Positions 56,162-64,000 of a stretch of 64,000 bases of DNA are shown here, one piece after another. The notes under the pieces are model-generated. The model worked only from the letters and a program-made list of their open reading frames with translations, made no database searches and was not told the origin of the DNA. This stretch comes from Verrucomicrobiota bacterium. Its GTDB lineage: Bacteria; Verrucomicrobiota; Verrucomicrobiia; Limisphaerales; JADJPG01. The position numbers and the translations under genes were made by a program. The number at the start of each line of letters is the position of its first letter. The first letter of the stretch is position 1. The DNA lies in NCBI GenBank assembly GCA_016713365.1, contig JADJPG010000026.1:1-64000 (forward strand), given 5' to 3'.

Positions 56162-57527
56162 TTAATTCAACCTCACCGCGCGCTGGATGCGAATCGGCGG
56201 CGTCAGGTTCTGCCCTTGTGCCGGAGAACTCTGGATCCGCCGCACGACATCCATCCCCTTCGTCACCTTGCCGAAGGCTGCGAAGCCCTGGCCGTCTGGA
56301 TTTCGTTTCCCGCCGAAGTCCAGCTCCGGCTGGTCGCCAACGCAGATGAAAATGTTGTTCTGCGCGGTATCGGGACCGAGACGCGCCATCGAAATCGTCC
56401 CATCGAGATGCTTCAGGCCCGTGTCGCGCGTGCGTTCTAGGCGAATCGGCGCCGCAAACTCATTCGACTTCGCCGGGTTCGCGGCGGCTTGAATCACCTG
56501 AATCTTCACCGAGTTCGTCCGCTGATTCGCCAGCTGTCACCGTGCGATGAAATCCGCCGTCACTGAAAAGCCCTTCGTGAACGTAGTACAGAAAATTCGT
56601 GACGGTGATCGGCGCCGTGTTGCGATCCAACTCCACCTCGATGTCGCCGATGGCCGTCTGAATAAGCACGCGCGGCTTCTCCGGCACCGATTCATTGCGC
56701 CAGCGGAAGCGCGGTGATTTCGTGAAGTCGTAGCCATCCAGATGCGCGCGGTCCGCGGCGACGCGTTCCATCGGCTTCACGTAACGCCACGGAATCTCGC
56801 CGAACACCTCGTTGCACAGCGCGGACAGCCCCTTGTCATATTCCTTCATCTCCGCGCGCGTGTTCACGTGGTTGTGCAACGAATCGTTCTCGCGATTGTT
56901 GTCGAACCAGTTCTGCACGCCCTCGGCCCAATACTCGTAGGGATTCGTGAAAGCGTAGGTTCCCTTCCATAAGCCGGCGTTCGTCGCGCTGTGATGCGAC
57001 TCGCGCAGGCGCCGGTCAAACGTCGGGTCCACCTTGCTCATGCCCATTTCGTGAATCGCGTGCGCGAACTCGTGGATGCAGATGTTCTCCGTCGAATACG
57101 GATCGTTTGGCAGGTAGAGCAGATTCTCCTCGCCGCAACTCACCGCCGGCGCACTCTTCGTCGCGCCCAGACCGCGCGCGCGGCGATCCCAAAACACGCG
57201 CGACTGCAGCTTGCTGTGTTCTGGAATGTCCGTGGTGTATTCCGTGTACGCCATCACCGCGAGACGCGTCTTGTTCTCCGCCATCGCGCGGAGGATGTCC
57301 GGACGTTTGCCGAGCATCTTGTCCACAATCCACGCCGCCTCGCGCAGCGCGAAGTCCGTGACGTTCGTCGAACCAACCACTGGCATTCCGCCGACATCGA
57401 CATACTTTTGGTAAAACTGCGAGAGGTCGAAGTCCTTGCGGACAGCCTCAGGGACCGGGGAGACATCCGCTGCACCAAGTCGCATCACGGCAATCGTCAA
57501 CACACACCACAACATCAGTTTCATCAT
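56162..57527 (-). pseudogene. Exported metallopeptidase fused to a cyclophilin domain, frame broken at about 56535
   Basis: About 455 residues when repaired. A start at 57527 overlaps the transporter stop and gives a signal peptide (LMLWCVLTIAVMRLGAA). The peptidase-like part (to ~285) has ICIHEFAHAIHEMG with the zinc site H152-E-F-A-H156 and a likely third ligand in YEYWAEGVQNWF. Residues from ~290 are a cyclophilin: VLIQTAIGDIEVELDRNTAPITV, NFLYYVHEGLFSDGGFHRTV, then in another frame NSVKIQVIQAAANP, GTISMARLGPDTAQNNIFIC and GQGFAAFGKVTKGMDVV. Dropping one base after HRTVT joins the halves. Planctomycetes and relatives encode related stand-alone cyclophilins; the fusion is unusual. Confidence 0.8.
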
Positions 57528-58987
57528 TCGACTCCCTTCATCAAATTCCGAATCGGCTTCGCGCACAGCAGCAACAACAGTCCGACGCCGCCAGCGAAGT
57601 AAAACACTTGCATGAACCCCACAGGCATCGCGGCCGCGTTCGCACCACTCACGTCGCCGGCATAGATACCCGCGAGCAGATTCCCGAGCGACGTGGCGAG
57701 GAACCACACGCCCATCATCTGTCCCACCAACCGCTGCGGTGCGAGCTTTGTGACAGAGCTGAGACCAACCGGACTCACCAGCAGTTCGCCCAGCACATGG
57801 AAGAAGTAGGTCGCCACCAGCCACGTCGGCAGCACAGGACCAGTCGTCAGCGCGCGCTTCGAGCCAATCGCCACCACGAGGAATCCCACCGCCAGCAGGA
57901 TGAGTCCGAACGCAAACTTCGCAGGCAGCGACACGCTCACGCCGCGCCGGTTCAACAGCACCCAGCCGTGCGCGACCACCGGTGCGAATGCGATGACGAA
58001 GAATGCTGGCACCGATTGAAACCATCCAGCCGGCAATTCAACGTTCAGCGATTGGATCGCGAGCACCGTGTACTCCTTCGCAAAAAGGTTGAGCGACGAA
58101 CCCGCCTGTTCGTAGCCCGCCCAGAACAACGCTGACGCGACGAAGAGAATTGCAATCACCGCAACGCGCCGGATCTCCACCCCCGTCAGTTTGCCGAATT
58201 GAAACACCCAGGCGAAATACAGCACCGCCAGCATCGTGATGACATACGCCGCGCCTTTGGCCAGCAGCACGGGGTTGATAACCAACACTCCCGCGAGCGC
58301 GAGCCCCACCACCACCGCACCTGCCACCGACACGCCACCAATGAGCATCCAGTCGCGTCCGACTGTATCGGAACGATGCGCTGGCTCGCGCCCCGCCTCG
58401 CCGAGATAACTTCGTGTGATGCCAAACTGCACCAAGCCCAGCACCATCCCCACACCCGCCGCCGCAAAGCCGTAGTGCCAGTTCACCTTTTCGCCGAGCG
58501 CACTGCACACCAGCGGGCCGACGAACGCGCCGAGGTTGATTCCCATGTAGAAGATCGTGAAACCCGCGTCGCGTCGCGCACCGCCCTCCGGATACAACTG
58601 GCCGACGAGAGCGCTGATGTTCGGCTTGAGCAACCCGGTGCCGACCACGATGAACACGAGCCCAAGGAAGAACGTTTCCCGCAGCGGCACCGCCATCGTA
58701 AAATGTCCGATCGTAATCAGGATGCCGCCCACCCACACCGCGCGTTGCGCGCCGAGCAACCGATCTGCAATCCAACCACCGGGCAGCGCCGAGAGATACA
58801 CGCCCGCCGTGTAGAGACCGTAGATAGCCGCCGCCACTTTTTCGTCGATGCCCAAGCCGCCCTTCTCGGCCGGCGCGACCATGAACAGCACGAGCAGCGC
58901 CCGCATGCCATAGTAACTCAAGCGCTCCCACATCTCGGTGAAGAAGAGCGTGTAGAGTCCGCGTGGGTGTTGAGTGCCTGTGTTCAT
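57524..58987 (-). CDS. POT/PTR2 family proton-dependent oligopeptide transporter
   Basis: 487 residues from the ATG at 58987, which overlaps the sulfatase B stop as ATGA. About 12-14 membrane helices. The PTR2 signature FTEMWERLSYYGMRALLVLFM opens the protein with its conserved E-x-x-E/R-F-type face, followed by GGWIADRLLGAQRAVWVGG, GTGLLKPNISALVGQLY and FYMGINLGAFVGPLVC. It imports di- and tripeptides with protons. Its position before a peptidase-cyclophilin fusion and a hydroxyproline epimerase suggests hydroxyproline-containing peptides as cargo (inference). Confidence 0.93.
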   Translation of the reverse strand: MNTGTQHPRGLYTLFFTEMWERLSYYGMRALLVLFMVAPAEKGGLGIDEKVAAAIYGLYTAGVYLSALPGGWIADRLLGAQRAVWVGGILITIGHFTMAVPLRETFFLGLVFIVVGTGLLKPNISALVGQLYPEGGARRDAGFTIFYMGINLGAFVGPLVCSALGEKVNWHYGFAAAGVGMVLGLVQFGITRSYLGEAGREPAHRSDTVGRDWMLIGGVSVAGAVVVGLALAGVLVINPVLLAKGAAYVITMLAVLYFAWVFQFGKLTGVEIRRVAVIAILFVASALFWAGYEQAGSSLNLFAKEYTVLAIQSLNVELPAGWFQSVPAFFVIAFAPVVAHGWVLLNRRGVSVSLPAKFAFGLILLAVGFLVVAIGSKRALTTGPVLPTWLVATYFFHVLGELLVSPVGLSSVTKLAPQRLVGQMMGVWFLATSLGNLLAGIYAGDVSGANAAAMPVGFMQVFYFAGGVGLLLLLCAKPIRNLMKGVE

Positions 58988-60473
58988 TGTGCCGGCTGTC
59001 TCCGGGGTTGATTCGTGGCCCCCGCGCGCACCGGCCAATCCGCCGATTCGCTCCGAGCCGTATCGAAGTAACGATTCATTTGCTCGACAATATCTGCGCG
59101 CTTCCCGGCGAGGTTGTTCATCTCGCCGATATCGCGTTTCAAATCGTAGAGCTGAAACGCCGCATTCGTTCCGGTGGTTCGGATTCCCTTCCAGCGACCT
59201 TCCAAGATCGCCGCGCTCTTGAATCCGCCCTCGTGAAACTCGAAGTAAAGCCACTCGTGCTTCTGCTGGCCTCGTTTCCCCAGAAGCGCCGGCAGGAAGC
59301 TGATCGAATCAAGCGGCGTCGCCGGCAACTGGGCGCCCGCCAGTTCCGCCGCCGTAGCCATGAAGTCGCCAAAGTAACCAACGTGCTCCGAAACCCTCTT
59401 CGCTTTCACCGTGCCCGGCCACCACGCGATGAACGGCACCCGAATCCCGCCGTCCGTCAGGTCTCGCTTGTATCCACGCAACGGCCCGCAGGGCTTGAAA
59501 CGTTCCGCGTTGTGACCGCTCTCTTTGTGCGGACCATTGTCGGAGGTGAAAATCACCAGCGTCCGCTCATCGAGGTTGAGCCTTTTCAATTCGTCGAGCA
59601 CGCGCCCCACGTAACTGTCCATCCGCGTAACCATCGCGGCGTGACCTTTGTCCGGTTCCGGCCAGGGTTTGTCGACGTAGGGCCCAAGGTCCGGGACTTC
59701 CGCGCCGTTCTTTGATCGCGGTTCCGCTCGTTGTTCGCGTGCGGGACGACGAGCGAGAGGAAGAGGAAGAACGGTTGCGCGCGATTCTCCGCGATGAACT
59801 TCACCGCTTCGTCGGCAAATAAATCGTCCGCATACACCGTCGGATTCTTCGCGTAGCCGCCGCCTTGATCGCCCACCGGCACGAGGTCGTTCGGGAGCGG
59901 CACCTTCTCCTCATTGCGCCAGAGATAATCCGGATAGTGATTGTGCGCGTGATGCTGGTTCAGGAAGCCGAAGAAGTAATCGAAGCCGTGCCGCCGCGGC
60001 AGTCCCTGCTCCGCCACACCCACATCGCCGAGGCCCCACTTGCCGATGAGCGCCGTCTTGTAGCCCGCCGACTGAAGCACCTTCGCCACCGTCACGTCGT
60101 TCGAGCGCAGCGATTGAGCGAGCGGGTTTACCTTTCCGGCGTTTCCGCGAACGCGCGTGCGGCCGTGGTGCTGCCCCGTCATCAGCACGCTGCGCGAAGG
60201 CGCGCACACCGTCGCCCCGGCATAGAACTGCGTGAAGCGCATCCCTTCGCGCGCCATCTGATCAATACGCGGCGTCTGGATGATCTTTTGGCCGTAGCAA
60301 CCGATCTCGCCGTAGCCGAGGTCGTCCGCGAGGATGAAGATGATGTTGGGGCGCGGCGTCGGCGCGGCGGCCGATGCACAAAGCTCCAAAAAACAAATAG
60401 CAAACAAACACCAGGCTGCAACCAGCCACCGGCGGCAAAACCAGACGGAGCGATGACTCGTAATGCGAGCCAC
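58984..60473 (-). pseudogene. Sulfatase B (type I), frame broken at about 59713
   Basis: About 496 residues when repaired. The probable start is a GTG at 60473, giving a signal peptide (SVWFCRRWLVAAWCLFAICF...CASA). RPNIIFILADDLGYGEIGCYG follows (split by the signal end), the maturation site is GATVCAPSRSVLMTGQ (CAPSR), then IGKWGLGDVG and LSLVVPHANNERN. After NRDQR the frame is lost; adding one A to the AA near 59713 gives RNGAEVPDLGPYVDKPWPEP and connects to VIFTSDNGPHKESGHN and the rest to 58984. Same S1 group as the other sulfatases. Confidence 0.86.
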
Positions 60474-60481
60474 GGCAAGCG

Positions 60482-60501
60482 CCTCACCCCGAGCCTCTCC
60501 C
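60482..60501. repeat. Copy of a CCTCACCCCGG..CCTCTCCC repeat before sulfatase B
   Basis: CCTCACCCCGAGCCTCTCCC matches 18 of 20 bases of the ends of the element at 61984-62150. It lies between sulfatases A and B, just upstream of the presumed GTG start. Confidence 0.6.
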
Positions 60502-60609
60502 AGGGAGGGGAGTCGCTTGCATGCGTCGAGGTTTCGCCCTTCGCCGCGTTTGCTCCCTGGATACGGAAAGACCCAAGGGGGCAGCTCCTCGAAACCACGT
60601 CCTCCTCGC

Positions 60610-61990
60610 TCAGTTCGCCACCGTTCCCGCATCTTCACGAGCATCTCCGCATGCCTCGCGTCGCCGACAAGATTTCGCGCCTCCAACGGATCACGTTTCA
60701 AATCAAACAACTCCTCAATCACCGGCGACTCGTTCACGTAGCGGATGTATTTCCAGCGATCATTACGCACGCCTTCGCTCGGCGGAATGATCTTCGGGCC
60801 GAAGTGATGTTCGTAGAGGAACTCATCGCGCCAGCCGCGCACATCGGCCTTCTCGACCAGTGGACCCAGCGAACGCCCTTGCATCACCGGCGGCACGGAG
60901 ACGTTCGCGTAATCGAGCAGCGTCGGCGCGATGTCGATGTTCAGCGTCATCGCCTTCACTTCGCGCGCGTGACGCTTCGCCGGCGGGCGGAGGTCCGCGA
61001 TGAACAGCGGCACGCGAATGCTCTCCTCGTAGAGAAACCACTTGTCCGCCAAACCGCGATCGCCGAACGCGAAGCCGTTGTCGGACGTGAACACCACGAT
61101 GGTGTTCGTCGCCAACCCGCGCGCCTCGAGCAACTCCATGATCCGCCCGACCTCCCGATCCAGGCCGGTGACGAGCCGGTAATAATCCTTCACCGTCGCC
61201 TGAAACATCTCCGGCGTGGCGAAGCGCTTCTCCCAACGCCGGCGTCCCTCGGACTTGCGCACCGATTCCGGCAGCCGCTGATGAAACGCCTCCGTCGCGG
61301 TGACGGGCGGCTTGATCTTCGCGTCCGCGTAAAGCGATTCGTCCCGCAGGTCAGGCGGAAACTCGCGGGGCTGTCCATCGCGCGCGTGCGGCGCTGAGAA
61401 GCTGATGCTCAGGCACCACGGCTGTTCACTCTTCGCGTCCCGCACAAACTCCAGCGCTTGATTGCCAAACTTCGCCGTCGCGTGCGTGCGCGTCGGATCA
61501 TTCGCCGCGAAGAACAACCCGCCCTGCCCCGGCAGCCCGCGCCAGTAATCGAACTCCTTCGCCATCGCCTTGATCGCCGCTTCCGTTCCGACGCCGAACT
61601 TCCCGATGAAGCCCGTGCGATAACCCGACTGCCGCAGCAACGCCGGATACGTGTTCGACCATTGCTGCGGCTTGAACGCCGTCGCGAAGTCCGCAATCCC
61701 GTGCCGCCGTTCCGCCTGCCCGGCCATGATGCTCGCGCGGCTCACACAGCAGATCGACGTGGTGACAAACGTATTTCGGAAAATCGTCCCGCGCTTCGCA
61801 AGCTTGTCGAGATGCGGCGTCTGCACGATGCGGTCGCCCATGAAACCGACGGCATCCCAACGCAGATCGTCCGCGAGAATGAAGAGGGAGATTTGGGCGA
61901 AGCGGACTCAGCGGCGAAAAGAGGTGGCGTAAAGAATGAAAGGAGGAGAACGAAAGCAAACAGCAGGTTGAATCCTTGGACCGCCCTCAC
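60610..61990 (-). pseudogene. Sulfatase A (type I, CCVSR site), frame broken near both ends
   Basis: About 460 residues when repaired. The signal peptide (FNLLFAFVLLLSFFTPPLFAAES) lies in one frame, possibly from a GTG at 61990 inside a repeat. The body, ISLFILADDLRWDAVGFMGD, is in another; adding one A to the AAA near 61895 joins them. The maturation site is SICCVSRASIMAG (CCVSR, Val in place of the usual Pro or Ala). GLDREVGRIMELL, VVFTSDNGFAFGD and YEHHFGP follow. At the end the frame runs on through a repeat into sulfatase B; one extra G in the GG near 60621 would give RERVAN and a stop at 60610. The end is therefore the less certain border. Confidence 0.78.
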
Positions 61991-62150
61991 CCCGGCCCTC
62001 TCCCCCAGGAGAGGGAGCGCGACCACGGATGTTGAAACTCTGCAAAGCTCTCTCCGCGTTCGTGCGCGTGCCGAACGCGGAGAGCAATCCGCTTCAGACT
62101 GGCACTGACGCCGCGCACCCTCCCCCCGGGGTAGAGGGCCGGGTTGAGGG
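61984..62150. repeat. MITE-like element with 23-bp inverted termini and an internal hairpin
   Basis: The terminus starting CCCTCACCCCGGCCCTCTCC (61984-62006) and the reverse complement of 62128-62150 agree at 21 of 23 bases. Between them lies a perfect 13-bp hairpin: CTCTCCGCGTTCG (62050-62062) with CGAACGCGGAGAG (62072-62084), 9-base loop. No gene fits in it. It separates the hydrolase gene from sulfatase A. Confidence 0.7.
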
Positions 62151-62169
62151 CGAGCCTCAAAAACGTTTT

Positions 62170-64000
62170 TCACTTCCGCCACCATGCCTTCGCCTCCGCC
62201 GACGCCGTGTGCTTCCAGATGAACTCCACGATCGGCGTCGAATCCTCCAGCCCATGCGGATGATGCTTCACGCCCGGCTTCGCGATGAGCGTGATGTCCC
62301 CGCCGAGCTTCTTGTAACGCTCCGCGATCACGCCCGTGTTTTCATCCCATGGCACCACTTCGTCCGCGTCGCCGTAGACATGCAGCAGCGGCACCTTCGC
62401 GGCAGCGAGCGGCGCGAGATTGTCCACGGGGTTCTTCGCGTACGTCTTCGCCTCGTCGTCGTTCTTGAAACCGTATTGCTGCAGCACCAACTGCCAGTCG
62501 CGGTCACTGCGCTTGCCCTTGCCGAACGCTCCTGGCCAGCTCCGAAAATCGCACACCGGCGCGTCGCCATAAATGCACGCGACCTTCTCGGGATTCGCCG
62601 CCGCCCAGTTGTAGCAGTAGAGCCCGCCGCGACTCAGACCCACGAGCGCAGCCTTCTTCGCGAAGCCATGCGTCTCCGTCAGCTCGCGATAGAACGCGTT
62701 CCAATGCGCCACCGCCGCCGGGCTGCCCAGCATGCCGGGCACGGTCATGTAGACGACGTGAAAGCCGCGCTCCAGCAGCGTAATGTCCGGCGCGGGCTTG
62801 TGTCCGAAAAACTCGCCGTGCCACACCCACGGACGCCCCGGCGCGTCGGACTTCGGCGCGACCACCAGCACCGGCTTGCCGCCAACTTCGAAGTCGTAGC
62901 GGTCGAAACCATTCCACTTCGAGCGCTTGCCGGGATAGCGCGGCGGCTTCACGGACTTCAACTGCTCCGACAGTTCCGCCGCCTCGCGTTGGGCCTCCGC
63001 CACGGACTTGCCCTTCGCCATGCCCGGACGTTTGTGGCCAACCTCGTTCAACCACGCATCCTTCAGCACACGCTGCTTGCGCTTCACCAGTTCGAGAACC
63101 TCCGGCGCCGTCGGCGTGCTGAGCGTCGCCAACTCGAACGAATCGGCGAAGAGCGCCGTATCGGGAACGCCGAGCGAGCGCAGGAACTCCCGTGCGATTA
63201 ACCAGTGCCCTTGCGTGCTCGCGTGAACCCCGTCGCCGGCCAGACGAAACCGCGAGTCATCTGCTCGACGCGACGCGAGATACGCGTTCATCGGCGCGTG
63301 AATATCGATAACCTGCCAGCCCTGCGCACGCTGTGACACCAGCCATTCGGAGTAACGATCGAGCACGTCGTTGTAGCCGACGTACGGCTGACGATATTCA
63401 TCGCGCCCGGCGGGCAGCGTGTTCGCCTTGATCGGCACGGCATCAAACGTCGGTGGCGTCACATGAATCACCTTCGCGCCCGCGTCCGCCGCCTTTTCGC
63501 GCAGCTTAAGCATGCCGTTCCTGAACGCGGCGAACCGTTCTTCGCCGAACGGATAATAAATGCCGTCGTTCATCCCGTAGCAGGCGACGAGTACATCGGG
63601 CTTCAGCTTCGCCAACGCGCGGTCGAGTCGCTCGTGCAGGTCCGGTCGCGGAAACGATCCACCCGCGTGCCCAGGCTCGGACAGGCCGGACACCGTCTCG
63701 CTCGGCAGCCCGATATTGATGAAATCAAACGTCGCCTTGGGATCCTGCACGCGCAGATACGCCTCGACGAACTCCACCCACTCGCCCGCGTAAGTGATGC
63801 TGTCGCCGACGAACGCCACGCGCTTGCCGCCCGACAACGCCTTCGCGCCCGCGGCAGCCGACGGCACGGGATTCACCGGCAGCAACACCACGCGTCGGAT
63901 GTCCATCACCGCCGCGGCCTGCTTGCGTTGCGGCTTGATCGCGAGCGTGTGTTTGCCGGCGGGCAGTTCGACACGACCAATCCGGCGCGGGGTAAAGTTC
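62170..64000 (-). CDS. SGNH esterase fused to alpha/beta-hydrolase (5' end outside window)
   Basis: At least 610 residues; the frame is open to the right edge, where a beta-rich segment (RIGRVELPAGKHTLAI...VMDIRRVVLLPV) looks like the end of a carbohydrate-binding-type domain. Next comes an SGNH hydrolase (about 240 residues): block I VAFVGDSITYAGEW, block III VLVACYGMNDGIYY and block V LAGDGVHASTQGHW. A linker of ~90 residues leads to an alpha/beta-hydrolase with nucleophile elbow ALVGLSRGGLYCYNW, Asp in VYGDADEVVPWDEN and His in KHHPHGLEDS. Likely a secreted deacetylase/esterase working on sulfated polysaccharide. It lies upstream of sulfatase A in the same direction. Confidence 0.88.
   Translation of the reverse strand, partial: NFTPRRIGRVELPAGKHTLAIKPQRKQAAAVMDIRRVVLLPVNPVPSAAAGAKALSGGKRVAFVGDSITYAGEWVEFVEAYLRVQDPKATFDFINIGLPSETVSGLSEPGHAGGSFPRPDLHERLDRALAKLKPDVLVACYGMNDGIYYPFGEERFAAFRNGMLKLREKAADAGAKVIHVTPPTFDAVPIKANTLPAGRDEYRQPYVGYNDVLDRYSEWLVSQRAQGWQVIDIHAPMNAYLASRRADDSRFRLAGDGVHASTQGHWLIAREFLRSLGVPDTALFADSFELATLSTPTAPEVLELVKRKQRVLKDAWLNEVGHKRPGMAKGKSVAEAQREAAELSEQLKSVKPPRYPGKRSKWNGFDRYDFEVGGKPVLVVAPKSDAPGRPWVWHGEFFGHKPAPDITLLERGFHVVYMTVPGMLGSPAAVAHWNAFYRELTETHGFAKKAALVGLSRGGLYCYNWAAANPEKVACIYGDAPVCDFRSWPGAFGKGKRSDRDWQLVLQQYGFKNDDEAKTYAKNPVDNLAPLAAAKVPLLHVYGDADEVVPWDENTGVIAERYKKLGGDITLIAKPGVKHHPHGLEDSTPIVEFIWKHTASAEAKAWWRK

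Noticed and set aside
57528..58025. N-terminal extension of about 166 residues on the metallopeptidase-cyclophilin protein
   Set aside because: It overlaps the transporter gene in a different frame and is Arg/Gly-rich; the signal peptide begins at 57527.
59586..61841. A single 751-codon open frame that could be read as a double-sulfatase fusion protein
   Set aside because: It begins after the first sulfatase's own N-terminal strand, crosses a CCTCACCCC repeat and a second signal peptide, and lacks the C-terminal part of the second sulfatase. Two genes with one-base frame errors explain it better.

Overview
The window looks like chromosome from a high-GC soil or freshwater verrucomicrobium of the Pedosphaera/Limisphaerales type. 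This is an inference from gene content: a Minf_1886-family protein, prepilin-like proteins with an H-x9-DG tail motif, planctomycete-type cytochrome c/WD40 and PPC-domain proteins, CotH kinases, PA14 and delta-60 repeat secreted proteins, a large sulfatase set, and abundant imperfect inverted repeats between genes. I see no rRNA, tRNA, CRISPR array, phage or transposase gene.

Layout. 1-5.3 kb (+): end of a YfhO-type membrane protein, a methyltransferase, a small membrane protein, a Minf_1886 protein and a two-unit M16 peptidase. 5.3-8.1 kb: a two-component system (sensor kinase, OmpR-type regulator with a frame break) divergent from a small exported EF-hand protein. Paired boxes (CTTAAY-N5-CTTAAT) lie in the shared promoter region and again at 12.38 kb. 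8.3-19 kb: a Tat-exported intradiol dioxygenase-like protein, two phosphodiester glycosidases, two CotH-type kinases and two prepilin-like proteins, all predicted to be exported or envelope-anchored. 18.9-23.6 kb (-): a giant Ig/delta-60 repeat protein whose frame is broken four times. 23.8-31.8 kb (+): metabolic core (SIS protein, purU, MetE-like, GmhA-like and GmhB-like heptose enzymes, short transaldolase, nadE, rho). 31.8-35.7 kb: WYL regulator, rhamnulokinase, class II aldolase, YqhA-family protein. 35.7-43.1 kb (-): DUF922 protease-like, cytochrome c/WD40, PPC protein, RNase R with a repetitive basic tail. 43.5-48.1 kb: PA14 protein, cupredoxin-like anchored protein, GYF-domain membrane protein.

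48.1-64 kb (-) is one long run of overlapping or tightly spaced genes: SGNH/alpha-beta hydrolase, two sulfatases, POT peptide transporter, metallopeptidase-cyclophilin fusion, 4-hydroxyproline epimerase, two more sulfatases, a beta-sandwich-like secreted protein, a D-amino-acid dehydrogenase and a DUF885 peptidase. Together they suggest uptake and breakdown of sulfated, hydroxyproline-containing glycoprotein or peptide material (inference). Several gene starts here lie inside imperfect inverted repeats that supply the start codon, the charged n-region and the hydrophobic core of the signal peptide.

Reading frames are broken by one base at eleven or more clearly identifiable places, most explainable as a shortened homopolymer (GGG to GG, CCC to CC, AAA to AA), plus one in-frame stop. 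Restoring the frames recovers family-typical protein ends and ATGA stop/start overlaps. Uncorrected long-read sequence is therefore as likely as real gene decay, and start and stop coordinates of the affected genes should be read with that in mind.
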